Below, one piece after another: positions 25,023 to 34,195 of a stretch of 34,624 bases of DNA. The stretch spans positions 1 to 34,624 of the forward strand of contig CALGNO010000168.1 of the NCBI GenBank assembly GCA_937958625.1. Direction: 5' to 3'. The notes under the pieces are model-generated. The model did no database searches. It saw only the letters and a program-made list of their open reading frames with translations, and was not told the origin of the DNA. The translations under genes were made by a program, and so were the position numbers. The first letter of the stretch is position 1. Every line of letters starts with the position of its first letter. This DNA comes from an uncultured Neomegalonema sp. (lineage in GTDB: Bacteria; Pseudomonadota; Alphaproteobacteria; Rhodobacterales; Rhodobacteraceae).

Positions 25023-26426
25023 TCAGCCCGCCAGTCGCTCTCGCCAACGCGCCACCTGCGCGCGCACGTTATCCGGGGCCGTACCGCCGTAACTCGTGCG
25101 CGAGCGGGTCGAGCTTTCAACGCTTAGCACATCCATGATCGCGGCGGTGATGCGCGGCTCGACGCCCTGCATATCCGCCAGCGACAGCGCGTCGAGCGGC
25201 GCGGCGCGGTCCTCGGCCATCTTCACCAGCGTCCCCGTCACATGATGCGCATCACGGAACGGCATGTTGAGTTCACGCACCAGCCAGTCGGCAAGGTCCG
25301 TCGCGGTGGAATAGCCATGACCGGCGGCGACGCGCAGGGCATCGGCATTCGGCTGCATATCCTGAACCATGCCCGTCAGCGCCGACAGGGCGAGACCGAG
25401 GGAATCGGCGGCGTCGAAGACCGGTTCTTTATCCTCCTGCATGTCCTTGGAATAGGCGAGCGGCAGGCCCTTCATCACCGTCATCAGCCCGACCATCGCG
25501 CCCATGATGCGGCCCACCTTGGCGCGGCACAGCTCGGCAGCGTCAGGGTTGCGCTTTTGTGGCATGATCGACGAGCCGGTGGAGAACCGATCCGAGAGGC
25601 GCACAAAGTTGAACTGTGCCGAAGACCAGATCACCAGTTCCTCGGACAATCGGCTGATATGGGTCGCGCAGATCGAGGCGGCGCTGAGGAATTCGAGCGC
25701 GAAGTCGCGGTCAGAGACGGCATCGAGCGAATTGGCGGCGGGCCGATCAAAGCCAAGCGCCGCCGCTGTCCGCTCGCGGTCTATCGGAAAGCCGGTCCCG
25801 GCCAGCGCCGCCGCGCCCAGCGGGCTTTCGTTCATGCGCGCGCGGGCATCGGCAAAGCGCGAGCGGTCGCGGGCGAACATCTCGACATAGGCCATCATGT
25901 GATGGCCCCATGTGACCGGTTGTGCCGTTTGCAGATGGGTGAATCCCGGCATCACCAGATCAGCGCCCTGCTCTGCCTGATCAAGAAACCCGGCGATCAA
26001 TCCGGCTAGTGCGGCGTCCACGTCATCGAGGCGGTCCCGAACCCACAACTTGAAATCGGTCGCCACCTGATCATTGCGCGACCGGGCGGTATGGAGGCGG
26101 CCCGCCGCGTCGCCAATCTTGTCGCGCAAGCGCGCCTCGATATTCATGTGGATATCTTCGAGGGCACGAGAGAACGGAAAATTGCCCTCGGCAATCTCTG
26201 TTTCAATCTCGTCAAGGCCTTGTGAAATGGCCGCGACGTCGTCTTGGGTTAGGATACCGACAGCGCCCAGCATCGCCGCATGGGCGCGGGAACCGCGGAT
26301 ATCCTGGGCCGCGAGGCGCTGATCGAAGCCAATGGAGGCGTTGATCTCTTCCATGATCGCATCGGGGGCCATCGCAAAACGTCCGCCCCACATGGTATTC
26401 GCCGATTTCGCACTATCTTTAGTCAT
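25023..26426 (-). CDS. argH: Argininosuccinate lyase
   Basis: A 467-residue ArgH, the last step of arginine synthesis, splitting argininosuccinate into arginine and fumarate. MWGGRF near the N-terminus, [15 protein letters not shown] (111-125), [10 protein letters not shown] (161-170) and the superfamily signature [13 protein letters not shown] (about 283-295) with the catalytic Ser are all present. It is divergent from tlpA with only 27 bases between start codons, so the two promoters must overlap or lie within coding sequence. Confidence 0.97.
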   Translation of the reverse strand: MTKDSAKSANTMWGGRFAMAPDAIMEEINASIGFDQRLAAQDIRGSRAHAAMLGAVGILTQDDVAAISQGLDEIETEIAEGNFPFSRALEDIHMNIEARLRDKIGDAAGRLHTARSRNDQVATDFKLWVRDRLDDVDAALAGLIAGFLDQAEQGADLVMPGFTHLQTAQPVTWGHHMMAYVEMFARDRSRFADARARMNESPLGAAALAGTGFPIDRERTAAALGFDRPAANSLDAVSDRDFALEFLSAASICATHISRLSEELVIWSSAQFNFVRLSDRFSTGSSIMPQKRNPDAAELCRAKVGRIMGAMVGLMTVMKGLPLAYSKDMQEDKEPVFDAADSLGLALSALTGMVQDMQPNADALRVAAGHGYSTATDLADWLVRELNMPFRDAHHVTGTLVKMAEDRAAPLDALSLADMQGVEPRITAAIMDVLSVESSTRSRTSYGGTAPDNVRAQVARWRERLAG

Positions 26427-26453
26427 TACCGAACCTGTCTGGAGCCTGAGCCG

Positions 26454-27098
26454 ATGACGTCCAAGCTGAAATCCCTGATCGCCGCCTGTGCCGTTCTATA
26501 CGGCGGTGCGGCCCTTGCGGACAACACCTCTCCGTCACTGTTATCGGCGGACGAACGCGCGACGCTGGAATCGATGATGCCAGCGGATTTCGACAAGTTC
26601 GTGCTGCACGACGAACCGCGCCCGTTCCGCGACAAGACGTTCCAGAATGCCGAGGGCGAGGAAATCGACCTCAGCGCCTTTGATGGCGGGCTGACGCTGG
26701 TGAACTTCTGGGCGACTTGGTGCCCGCCCTGCCTGAAGGAACTGCCCGGCATGGAGCAGGTTCAGGCGGATATGGGCGATGAAGGGCTGACCATCGTGCC
26801 GATTTCGCTGGATCGCGGCGGGTTGAAAAAGGCGGGCGGTTTCTGGAAGCGGAAGAAATTCACGGCGATGGGGCTCTATGCCGACCCGGATAAGGATTTG
26901 GCCCAGCAGATGGGCGTCATCGGCCTGCCCGTCAGTGCGATTCTCGGTCCCGATGGGCGCGAGATCGGGCGGCTGATCGGCGATGCGGAGTGGGAATCGC
27001 CCGAGGCCCGGGCGATGCTGCGTTTCCTGATCGACGCTACGAAGGCCGATTCCGACCAAACGGAAGCATCCGCGTCAGAACCGAATCGCGCAGGATGA
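26454..27098 (+). CDS. TlpA-family periplasmic thiol:disulfide oxidoreductase
   Basis: A 214-residue thioredoxin-fold protein. The N-terminal signal peptide or anchor ends at ALA (about residue 22), and the redox site WCPPC lies at 89-93 in [34 protein letters not shown] contains the cis-Pro segment. TlpA-type proteins are reducing and serve cytochrome c or oxidase copper-site assembly. ATG 26454 has GGAG nine bases upstream; the frame is open further upstream but would overlap argH. It overlaps the convergent cytochrome b561 gene by 62 bases. Confidence 0.9.
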   Translation: MTSKLKSLIAACAVLYGGAALADNTSPSLLSADERATLESMMPADFDKFVLHDEPRPFRDKTFQNAEGEEIDLSAFDGGLTLVNFWATWCPPCLKELPGMEQVQADMGDEGLTIVPISLDRGGLKKAGGFWKRKKFTAMGLYADPDKDLAQQMGVIGLPVSAILGPDGREIGRLIGDAEWESPEARAMLRFLIDATKADSDQTEASASEPNRAG

Positions 27099-27660
27099 AG
27101 TGGTGATACATCACCCCGGCGACATGGGCGGCCAATAGCACCGCCAGCGCATAGCCCGCATATTCATGCACGGTCTTGAAGATCACTTCGAGGTCGCGGT
27201 CGCCGGGAACGAACGGGTCAGGCATTTCAAAAAGACCAAAGACCATGTTCTTGACCTGGGGCAAATATCCCCCTGCATCGTTCAGGGGAGAGGCCGAGGC
27301 CATCAACCAACCGCTGAGGGGCAACAGGAACATCAGCACATACATGCTGTAATGCGTCGTGTTGACCGCAGCCTTTTGCCAGCCCGGCGTATCGTTTGGC
27401 AGACCGGGATGGACCGGATTGACCCAGCGCCAGATCAACCGGATGCAAGCGAGGGCGAATACGACGAAACCGAAGGATTTATGGGTCTGGGTCAGATCAT
27501 AGCGCAGGGTGGTGGCGTCGTTGAGGTCGTCGATGACCAACGGGATGATCTCGACCATGAAGATGCCGACGAACAAAAGCCCGATCATCAAAAGCGCGAC
27601 GATCCAGTGCAGGAGCTTTGCAACGGTTCCCCATCGCTCAACGGAGTTCTTCAGACCCAA
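27037..27660 (-). CDS. Cytochrome b561 family membrane protein
   Basis: About 207 residues with four transmembrane helices. WGTVAKLLHWIVALLMIGLL is the first; LTQTHKSFGFVVFALACIRL the second; HYSMYVLMFLLPLSGWLMAS the third; VHEYAGYALAVLLAAHVAGV the fourth. The membrane His residues should bind two b hemes. It passes electrons across the inner membrane. TTG 27660 is preferred because it gives the family N-terminus and a GGGG box eight bases upstream. ATG 27729 lies at the edge of the yceI terminator and has no ribosome-binding site. The YceI gene upstream is a common partner. Confidence 0.88.
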   Translation of the reverse strand: MGLKNSVERWGTVAKLLHWIVALLMIGLLFVGIFMVEIIPLVIDDLNDATTLRYDLTQTHKSFGFVVFALACIRLIWRWVNPVHPGLPNDTPGWQKAAVNTTHYSMYVLMFLLPLSGWLMASASPLNDAGGYLPQVKNMVFGLFEMPDPFVPGDRDLEVIFKTVHEYAGYALAVLLAAHVAGVMYHHFILRDSVLTRMLPFGRNRPS

Positions 27661-27737
27661 TAGACCAACCCCTCTGGCGGCGATGACGATCACCCGTGAT
27701 GCACGAACACGCGCGGCATCGTTTTTCATTTGGATGG

Positions 27738-27777
27738 AAAAAGCCAGCCGATGCTTACCGGCTGGCTGATTTTTTTT
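27738..27777. terminator. Bidirectional terminator between yceI and the cytochrome b561 gene
   Basis: AGCCAGCCG (27742-27750) pairs with CGGCTGGCT (27759-27767). Eight T residues follow on the plus strand and five on the minus strand. In the minus direction it lies just after the YceI gene stop. Confidence 0.78.
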
Positions 27778-27797
27778 CCGATCAGAGGTGCGGGCGG

Positions 27798-28376
27798 TTA
27801 TTCCGTTGCGACCAGTTCCAGGTCTACGCGAACGGGGATTTCGTTGCCGATTGCCCCGGCGCCGTAGGACACGTCATAATCCGTCCGGTCGATGACGCCC
27901 TCGGCCACGAAACCGGCGGTCATCAGCTTTTTGCCGAAGGGCGAGGGCGCGAGCTTGCGCATCGTCACATCGAAGGTTTCGGAGTTCGTCACCCCGTTGA
28001 TGGTCAGGTCGCCGGTCATTTTTGCGGTGTTCTCGCCCGTCACTTCGACCGAGGTCGATTTGAAGACGATGTCTTTGTTTTCTGCGACGTTGAGAAAGTC
28101 GGCACCGCGAACGTGTTCGTCGCGCTTGGCCCAGCCCGTATCCACGCTCGGGGCGTCGATCGTGAAGACGACCGAAGAGTCACCAGGATTTTCGGGATCG
28201 AAATCGACCTCTGCATCGAACTCGCTAAAGCGACCGTGGGTGAGCGAAAAGCCAAGGTGATCAACGGTGAAGGTAATCGCCGTATGCGATTTATCCAGCG
28301 TGAACGATGCCGCTTGCGCGGGCACAGCCGTGGCAAGGAAAGCGGCGGTGGCAAGGGACAGGAACGGCAGGCGCAT
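27798..28376 (-). CDS. YceI-family periplasmic protein
   Basis: A 192-residue lipocalin-like YceI protein with a signal peptide (cleavage after AQA, about residue 22). The mature start FTLDKSHTAITFTVDHLGF, the VDTGWAKRDEHVRGADFLN block and a C-terminal beta-rich part are typical. YceI proteins bind polyisoprenoid or quinone-like lipids in the periplasm. The b561 gene downstream in the same direction fits a redox partnership, but a terminator lies between the two. Confidence 0.92.
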   Translation of the reverse strand: MRLPFLSLATAAFLATAVPAQAASFTLDKSHTAITFTVDHLGFSLTHGRFSEFDAEVDFDPENPGDSSVVFTIDAPSVDTGWAKRDEHVRGADFLNVAENKDIVFKSTSVEVTGENTAKMTGDLTINGVTNSETFDVTMRKLAPSPFGKKLMTAGFVAEGVIDRTDYDVSYGAGAIGNEIPVRVDLELVATE

Positions 28377-28677
28377 GGTTTATCTCCGTTTGGTGAACGC
28401 GGTTAAGACACGACATATCGCTTCAAGAGTTAGACATCGGCGAGGCAAAATCCAGAATTTGACACCGGTTTCGAGAAAACGTGAGGCCGCGTCATGAAAT
28501 ATTGCAAACGGGCGGCGACCTGGCCCTCCGTATCGCAATCCGGAAAACAACTTGCCAAGCCCCATGCCTGCGTGGTTGCGTTGCCCAGCGGATGACCGGA
28601 CGGGCGCTATGCGACCGCGCCGAAGGGTGGCGATAACACCCGAGACCGGGCATTCACGGTATCAACGGGAGGAAACT
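28377..28677. other. Divergent intergenic region between yceI and the TRAP binding-protein gene
   Basis: 301 bases without a supported gene. It must hold the promoters of both flanking genes, but I could not identify a convincing -35/-10 pair. Frames running through it have no ribosome-binding site. Confidence 0.5.
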
Positions 28678-29721
28678 ATGCTGAGTAAACTGACAAAAAC
28701 CCTGATGGGCGGCGCTGCCATGGCAGCAATCGCCCTCGCCTCTGCGCCCAGCTTCGCAGATGGCCATGGTGGCAAGACCAAACTGCGCATCCAGACGCAC
28801 TACGGCAGCGAAACGCCCTCGGGCAAGCTGGCCGCTGAGTTCATCGACAACGTGCAGACGATGTCCGGCGGCGATATCGAAGTCGAGATGTTCTATTCGT
28901 CCTCGGTCGTAAAATCGACGGAGACGTTCGATGCCGCCGTTGACGGTGTGCTCGATTGCGACATGACCGGCGGTGCCTATCAGACCGGTAAAAACCCGGC
29001 TTTCCAGTTCGTCGGCGACATCATGGGCGGCTATGACACGCCCTACCAACAGCTTTCGTGGCTCTATTACGGTGACGGCCTTGCCGCCGCGCAGGAGCTT
29101 TACCACGCCTATGACATGCATCTGGTCGGATGGTGGATTTATGGTCAGGAATCGCTCGCCTCGACCAAACCGATCCGCGGTGTTGAGGACCTCGAAGGCT
29201 GGAAGTTCCGCTCGCCTCCGGGCATGGAAACGAAGATCTTCGCCAAGCTGGGCGCTGTGCCGAACGTCATCGACTTCACCGAAATCTTCGGTGCGCTCGA
29301 AAGCGGCGTGATCGACGGAGCGGATGCGTCGGGTCTGGCCAACAATGTCGGCCTTGGCCTCTATGATATTGCCAACCACACCAACTTCCCCGGCTTCCAC
29401 TCGATGCCGTCCGATCACCTTGCCTGTAACAAGGAAGTCTGGGACGCGATGCCTGAACAGCATCAGCGCATCATGTCCACGGCGATGGAATCACTGGCCC
29501 TGCGCACCGCGCTGACCTTTGAGAAAAAGAACGCCGAAGCGGCTTCGATGCTGCGTGAAAAGGGTGTGAACCTCTACGAATGGTCCTCCGAGGATCGTCA
29601 GACGTTCCGCGATGCGGCCCAGTCGACCTGGCCTGAATTCGCCACGTCGGACGAAGCGAAGGCGCTGGTGGAAAGTCACCTGAACTACCTGACCCAGCTC
29701 GGCCTCGTGAAAGCCGAATAA
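28678..29721 (+). CDS. TRAP transporter solute-binding protein (DctP family), orphan
   Basis: A 347-residue periplasmic binding protein with a Sec signal peptide (cleavage near SFA-DG, about residue 24). The mature protein has LRIQTHYGSETPSGKLAAEF and the ligand-anchoring segment GWKFRSPPGMETKIFAKLGA, whose Arg normally pairs with the ligand carboxylate. GVIDGADASGLANN follows. ATG 28678 has a perfect GGGAGGA site. The DctQ and DctM membrane subunits, usually the next genes, are absent; a hairpin and then xylB follow. It must use membrane subunits encoded elsewhere, or act as a receptor. Confidence 0.92.
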   Translation: MLSKLTKTLMGGAAMAAIALASAPSFADGHGGKTKLRIQTHYGSETPSGKLAAEFIDNVQTMSGGDIEVEMFYSSSVVKSTETFDAAVDGVLDCDMTGGAYQTGKNPAFQFVGDIMGGYDTPYQQLSWLYYGDGLAAAQELYHAYDMHLVGWWIYGQESLASTKPIRGVEDLEGWKFRSPPGMETKIFAKLGAVPNVIDFTEIFGALESGVIDGADASGLANNVGLGLYDIANHTNFPGFHSMPSDHLACNKEVWDAMPEQHQRIMSTAMESLALRTALTFEKKNAEAASMLREKGVNLYEWSSEDRQTFRDAAQSTWPEFATSDEAKALVESHLNYLTQLGLVKAE

Positions 29722-29730
29722 GACAGGCCT

Positions 29731-29752
29731 GGGCGGTCCTTTGGGGCCGCCC
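29731..29752 (+). other. GC-rich hairpin between the TRAP binding-protein gene and xylB
   Basis: Nine-pair stem GGGCGGTCC / GGGCCGCCC (one wobble pair) with a TTTG loop and no T-run. Such hairpins after binding-protein genes often protect the upstream mRNA and reduce read-through. The xylB ATG lies eight bases beyond. Confidence 0.55.
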
Positions 29753-29759
29753 TCCGCCC

Positions 29760-31220
29760 ATGGCCCGCTTCATGTATCTTGGTATCGATATTGGTACATC
29801 CGCCGTCAAGGTGGTCCTGATCAACAGATCAGGGAATCCGGTCGCCAGCGCCTCCCGCGCGCTGTCGGTTCAATCTCCAAAACCATCCTGGAACGAACAA
29901 TCCCCCAGCGCGTGGTGGGAGGCGGTTCGCAGTGCGTGCGCCGAACTCGCCGCCTCGTCGCCCTATCGCTCGGTCGCGGCCATTGGCCTTGCGGGACAGA
30001 TGCACGGGGCCGTTTGCCTCGACAAGTTCCAAGCGCCCCTGCGCCCCGCAATTTTATGGAATGACGGACGCTCGGCCCCCCAATGCGCGGCGATGCAAGA
30101 GGCGATGCCTGACATTGGCCAGCTAGCCGGCGCGATGCCGATGCCCGGCTTCACGGCCCCAAAACTGCGCTGGATCGCCGAGAACGAGCCAGACATCCAT
30201 GCGCGCATCGCCCATGTCCTGCTGCCCAAGGATTTTGTACGCCTGCGCCTGACCGGCACCCTCGTCACCGATATGACCGATGCCGCCGGAACGCATTGGC
30301 TGGACCAGGCAAGCCGCAAATGGTCGCCCGCGCTTTGCGAGGTTTCGGCCACGGACCCGGCGTGGCTGCCCGAGGTGATGGAGGGGACTGAAATCTCCGG
30401 CTATCTGACCGATGCCGCCGCAAAGGCCCTTGGCCTGCCCCCGGGTATTCCGGTCGCGGCGGGGGGCGGCGATGCCGCCACGGGGGCGGTCGGTATCGGC
30501 GCAGTGCGCGACGGTGATGCCTTCATTTCGCTCGGCACTTCGGGGCAGTTGTTCACGGTCACCGACAGCTATCGCCCTCAACCCGAAAGCGCCGTCCACG
30601 CCTATGCCCATTGCGTACCGGACCTCTGGTTTCAGATGGCGGCGATGCTGAACGGGGCCAGCCCGATTTCGTGGTGGGCACGGGCGAGCGGCGCGTCGAT
30701 CTCGGATCTGCTGTCCCAGGCAGATGCGGCCAAGCTGGAGGCCGCGCCGCTGTTCTTGCCCTATCTGACCGGCGAGCGGACTCCCCATAACGATGCGGCG
30801 ATACGGGGCGCTTTTTACGGGCTGGAGCCGTCAACGGGACGGGCGGAGATGACCCGGGCGGTTCTCGACGCGATTGCCTACAGCTTTTGCGATGCGCGCG
30901 ATGCCCTCGCGCGTGCCGGATCGACCATCAAGGGTCTTGCCGTGATCGGCGGCGGCGCGCGCAGTGATCTGTTGCTGCAAACCATCGCCGATGCGCTGGG
31001 GACGACCCTAAAGCGCTATGAAGATGCCGAAAGCGGGCCTGCCTTTGGGGCGGCGCGGCTGGCCATGGTTGCCGCCGGGGCGAGCAAACTGGACGAGATC
31101 GCGGCCAAGCCCGCCGTGGACCGGGTTTTCTCGCCGAACCGCAACGTCACCCGGCACGCCGCGCGGTTGGAGCAGTATCGGGCGCTTTACACGGCGCTCA
31201 AACCGTTGTCGCAAGGATAG
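29760..31220 (+). CDS. xylB: Xylulokinase
   Basis: A 486-residue FGGY-family sugar kinase, close to E. coli XylB in length. YLGIDIGTSAVKVVLINRSG is the first phosphate loop, AIGLAGQMHGAVCLD the XylB-type substrate region, ISLGTSGQLF the second phosphate loop, and LPYLTGERTPHNDAAIRGAF and VIGGGARSDLLLQ complete the signature. It phosphorylates D-xylulose to xylulose 5-phosphate. No isomerase or sugar transporter is adjacent, so related ketoses or polyols are possible. ATG 29772 (MYLGID) fits the family start better but neither ATG has a ribosome-binding site. Probably read from the binding-protein promoter. Confidence 0.92.
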   Translation: MARFMYLGIDIGTSAVKVVLINRSGNPVASASRALSVQSPKPSWNEQSPSAWWEAVRSACAELAASSPYRSVAAIGLAGQMHGAVCLDKFQAPLRPAILWNDGRSAPQCAAMQEAMPDIGQLAGAMPMPGFTAPKLRWIAENEPDIHARIAHVLLPKDFVRLRLTGTLVTDMTDAAGTHWLDQASRKWSPALCEVSATDPAWLPEVMEGTEISGYLTDAAAKALGLPPGIPVAAGGGDAATGAVGIGAVRDGDAFISLGTSGQLFTVTDSYRPQPESAVHAYAHCVPDLWFQMAAMLNGASPISWWARASGASISDLLSQADAAKLEAAPLFLPYLTGERTPHNDAAIRGAFYGLEPSTGRAEMTRAVLDAIAYSFCDARDALARAGSTIKGLAVIGGGARSDLLLQTIADALGTTLKRYEDAESGPAFGAARLAMVAAGASKLDEIAAKPAVDRVFSPNRNVTRHAARLEQYRALYTALKPLSQG

Positions 31221-31236
31221 CCCACGCGCGGCGAAG

Positions 31237-32559
31237 TCAGGATTTTACCTTCCGAATCCACATCGACACCGTGCTGCCATCGCGCAGGCGGTCGGCCCCG
31301 CGGGTGGTGCGGACCTTGATCAGAAAGTTCTGGCGATCTGAATCGAGCACCGGGCTGACCGAATAGATCACGCCTGCAACGGGATAGTCCTTTGCTGCGC
31401 GGGGCGGCCCTGCCTCTTCATCCGGGGTGCGCTCTTCAAGCGTCGCATCGAGATCAACGAGATCAAGCAGAACCGGCGCGCCGACCGCGAGGGCGTCGAG
31501 CAGGTTCTGCGGAACATTGACCTCGATTTCGAAAGCGGACGGGTCGAGCAGGATCGCCGGAATCGACGCCAGCACCTCTTGTTCGGTCTGGGATTGCAGG
31601 ACGTCGGGCGTGTAGAAATCGCCGCGCTCGATGTTCAGCCGCGCGATCACGCCGTCGATGGGCGCGCGCAGAACCGACTCATCCTTTGCGACCTGAGCGC
31701 TGGACCGGGCCGCCTGGGCCACCGCAATATCCGCCCGGGCCGCATCCCGCTGGCGGGCCGCACGCTGGGCAGTTGCCCGCGCCGATGCCAGTTGCGCGCG
31801 TGCCTCGTCAAACTCTTGCCGCGAGGCCGAATCCTGTTGAAGCAGCACGGAAAACCGCTCGAAGGTCTTGCGGGCGAGTTCGAAATTCGCCACCGCCTCG
31901 ACGACCGTCGCCTGCTGCACCGCAAGTGCCGCGCGGGCACGGGCCATCTGGGCATCGGCGGTGGCGACCGTTGCTCCGGCGCGGCGCTGGTCCTGATAGG
32001 CGATGACTTGCCCTTTGCTGACCCGGTCGCCCTCTTTCAGCGCCGGATCGACGAAGGCAACGCGGCCTGCCGACTCGAAGGTCAGAAATTCGCGGCGCAC
32101 GGTGCGGGCGATGCCCTCGTTATAGACCCACGCCCCCGGCCCGGTCGCCAGATCGAGTGCGGGCGCGGCGGGCTGGCGCGTGGGGCGCGATTTTGCCTTG
32201 GTTTTGGTTTTGGCTTTGGCTTTAGCCTTGTTCGGCTTGGTTGCACTGCGCGCAGGCGGTGGTGCCTTTGGCGAAATGGCGGGCAGTCCGCCAGCGGCGG
32301 CCATTCCGGGCAAAAGTAACGTCATCCCCGGCGCGACGGTGTTTGGATCACCCTTCAGCGTATCGAGATTGGCCTCCAGGATCAGCGGCCAGTAATACGC
32401 CTCGCCATAGGCCTGCTTGGCGATGGTGGACAGCGTTTCGCCGCCCCGAACCTTGTAGCTGGCCCCGTTGGCCTTCGCGTCGCTTGCAAGCCCGCCCATC
32501 GCCAGCCCAGCGGTGAAAATCGCGGCTAGAATTCCTCGAACCCGTATCGACTGTGTCAT
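31237..32559 (-). CDS. Membrane-fusion protein (RND/HlyD adaptor) with an N-terminal LysM domain
   Basis: A 440-residue fusion. Residues 1-31 are a signal peptide. A LysM peptidoglycan-binding domain at about 34-84 runs from YKVRGGETLSTIAKQAYGEA to PGMTLLLPG. A linker at 95-133 is rich in Pro, Ala, Lys and Thr (KAKAKAKTKTKAK). From about 147 an efflux adaptor follows: lipoyl half-motif, a long Ala/Arg-rich coiled-coil hairpin (about 200-300), then RAPIDGVIARLNIERGDFY and beta-barrel domains. It overlaps the upstream outer-membrane factor gene by ATGA. No inner-membrane pump is adjacent on this strand. Confidence 0.87.
   Translation of the reverse strand: MTQSIRVRGILAAIFTAGLAMGGLASDAKANGASYKVRGGETLSTIAKQAYGEAYYWPLILEANLDTLKGDPNTVAPGMTLLLPGMAAAGGLPAISPKAPPPARSATKPNKAKAKAKTKTKAKSRPTRQPAAPALDLATGPGAWVYNEGIARTVRREFLTFESAGRVAFVDPALKEGDRVSKGQVIAYQDQRRAGATVATADAQMARARAALAVQQATVVEAVANFELARKTFERFSVLLQQDSASRQEFDEARAQLASARATAQRAARQRDAARADIAVAQAARSSAQVAKDESVLRAPIDGVIARLNIERGDFYTPDVLQSQTEQEVLASIPAILLDPSAFEIEVNVPQNLLDALAVGAPVLLDLVDLDATLEERTPDEEAGPPRAAKDYPVAGVIYSVSPVLDSDRQNFLIKVRTTRGADRLRDGSTVSMWIRKVKS
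32193..32232. repeat. Low-complexity Lys/Ala/Thr-coding tract in the LysM adaptor gene
   Basis: A run of near-identical six-base units (on the minus strand AAAGCC / AAAACC) encodes the alternating KAKAKTKT linker. Such tracts can change length by slippage in steps that keep the frame. Confidence 0.6.
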
Positions 32560-34058
32560 TGCAGCCCCCCGAAAATGCCGCTGATTTCTTCGCCAAAAAT
32601 GCCGAGTCCCCGTTGGACCATGTCACCCCGGCTCGGCAACGGCGCAGGCACATCTCTGAAACCGCCGCCCAGCGCGATCATCAGATCAATGTGGTTTTCG
32701 GCGGCGGCCCGACCGGCTGACAGGCAATTGCTGCTGGCGTTCAGGGCGCGTTGCTGGCTTTCGAGCACAGTCAGGAACGGCTCGATTCCCTGCTGATAGC
32801 GATTGAGCGACACCCGCTCCGCCGATTGCGCGGCCCGCGCCCCGGCACATAGCGCCTGGCGGCGTTGATTGATGTCATCGCGCACCGCCAGCGCCGTCTC
32901 GACCTCGGTCAGCGCATCGAGGACGGTTCCGACATAGGCATTGGCCGCCTCGCGCTGTTCGGCAGTGCGCAAGTCGACGGTCGCCGCGAGCTCTCCGGCC
33001 TGAAAGATTGGTTGGGTCAGGCCCCCGGCGAGGCTCCAGAACGTGAAGTCGCCGTCGAGCACGCTGCGCAGGGCGGGGCTGGAGAGGCCCGCGCTGCCGC
33101 TGAGGCTGATGGCGGGCAAGAGCGACCGGCGTGCGGCGATCACATCGAAGCCGGTGGCGCGCAGTCGGCGCTCGGCGGCAAGGATGTCAGGGCGGCGCGA
33201 GAGCAGATCGGCGGGCATTCCGGTCGCGGGCAAAGGCGGTGCGCGGAAGAGGCGCGCGGCGACATCCACCGTACCGTCGGGATATTCGCCAAGCAGACGC
33301 TCCAACTGCCTGACGGCGCGGCTTTCGGCTTCGCGATTGGCGGCCAGCCCTGCGGTGGCGGAATCGCGGTTGGCGATGGCGAGAAACTTGTCCCCCGGCG
33401 GGCCGACACCGGCATCGGTGCGGTTTGAAACCTGCCGCGCCGTCTCGGAAAGCACATCGACCGTTCGCTGGGACAAGGCAACCTGCCGCCGCGCATCGAC
33501 GACGAGGACATAGGCCTTGGCGGTCAGACCGGCGATGGACTGCCGCGTTGCGCGCAGGCCCTCGGTACTTGCGAGATAGCGCTCGAACGCCGCCCGCGAT
33601 TGCGCCCCGACCCGGCCCCAGAGGTCGATTTCCCAGCTGGCGCTGAGGGCAACGCGGGTACTGTCGATGCGGCCAAAGCCCGGCCCGCTGCCGCCGTTGC
33701 GGCGTGTCCGGTCGGCCTCGATACCGGCGGAAAGGCTCGGCAGGCGGTCTGCGCCGGCGATTATCGCGCTGGCTCTTGCCTGAGCCGCAACCGCCTGCTG
33801 CTCCCAAACGCTTGGGTTAGAGCCGACGGCGCGCATGACATTTGCGGCGAGCTTGCGGTCGCCGAGATCGTCCCACCACTCGTTTGCGACAAAAACCCCG
33901 CCCGTCGGCTGACGCGCGGCATAGGCACCGGGAAGGCGCTGGTCGAAGGTCGTGGCGCGGGGCACATCGACCCCGGCACAGGCCGACAGCAACAGCATGA
34001 GCGCCGCGCACGACCCGCCCCGGCGCAATAGCGGCAATGATCTGGAGGTCTCTCTCAC
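32556..34058 (-). CDS. NodT/OprM-type outer-membrane efflux lipoprotein
   Basis: A 500-residue TolC-superfamily outer-membrane factor. A lipobox LLSAC gives the acylated Cys at 27. EWWDDLGD, SWEIDLWGRVGAQSRAAFE, DLLSRRPDILAAERRLRA and GGLTQPIFQAGEL are signatures of the NodT subfamily, with two outer-membrane efflux repeats. It forms the exit duct of a tripartite pump. GTG 34058 gives a proper lipoprotein signal and has GGAG about 11 bases upstream; the frame is open to 34160 but that start would give a non-signal N-terminus. It is coupled to the LysM adaptor and divergent from the AcrA-type gene. Confidence 0.9.
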   Translation of the reverse strand: MRETSRSLPLLRRGGSCAALMLLLSACAGVDVPRATTFDQRLPGAYAARQPTGGVFVANEWWDDLGDRKLAANVMRAVGSNPSVWEQQAVAAQARASAIIAGADRLPSLSAGIEADRTRRNGGSGPGFGRIDSTRVALSASWEIDLWGRVGAQSRAAFERYLASTEGLRATRQSIAGLTAKAYVLVVDARRQVALSQRTVDVLSETARQVSNRTDAGVGPPGDKFLAIANRDSATAGLAANREAESRAVRQLERLLGEYPDGTVDVAARLFRAPPLPATGMPADLLSRRPDILAAERRLRATGFDVIAARRSLLPAISLSGSAGLSSPALRSVLDGDFTFWSLAGGLTQPIFQAGELAATVDLRTAEQREAANAYVGTVLDALTEVETALAVRDDINQRRQALCAGARAAQSAERVSLNRYQQGIEPFLTVLESQQRALNASSNCLSAGRAAAENHIDLMIALGGGFRDVPAPLPSRGDMVQRGLGIFGEEISGIFGGLQ

Positions 34059-34195
34059 GATCCGTGCGTCTCCACTCTGCCATGGCGGGAATTGGTCGCC
34101 CGTGACCCAGCCCTTCGATTCTGCCCTAGCTATCTGCAAGCTTCGGTCCAGATCATGCATCTAGGATCGTCAGGAGTGACCTTGGAGAGTTTGTC

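Noticed and set aside
27661..27729. ATG start at 27729 for the cytochrome b561 gene
   Set aside because: No ribosome-binding site and it abuts the T-run of the upstream terminator; TTG 27660 fits the family better. N-terminal data could overturn this.
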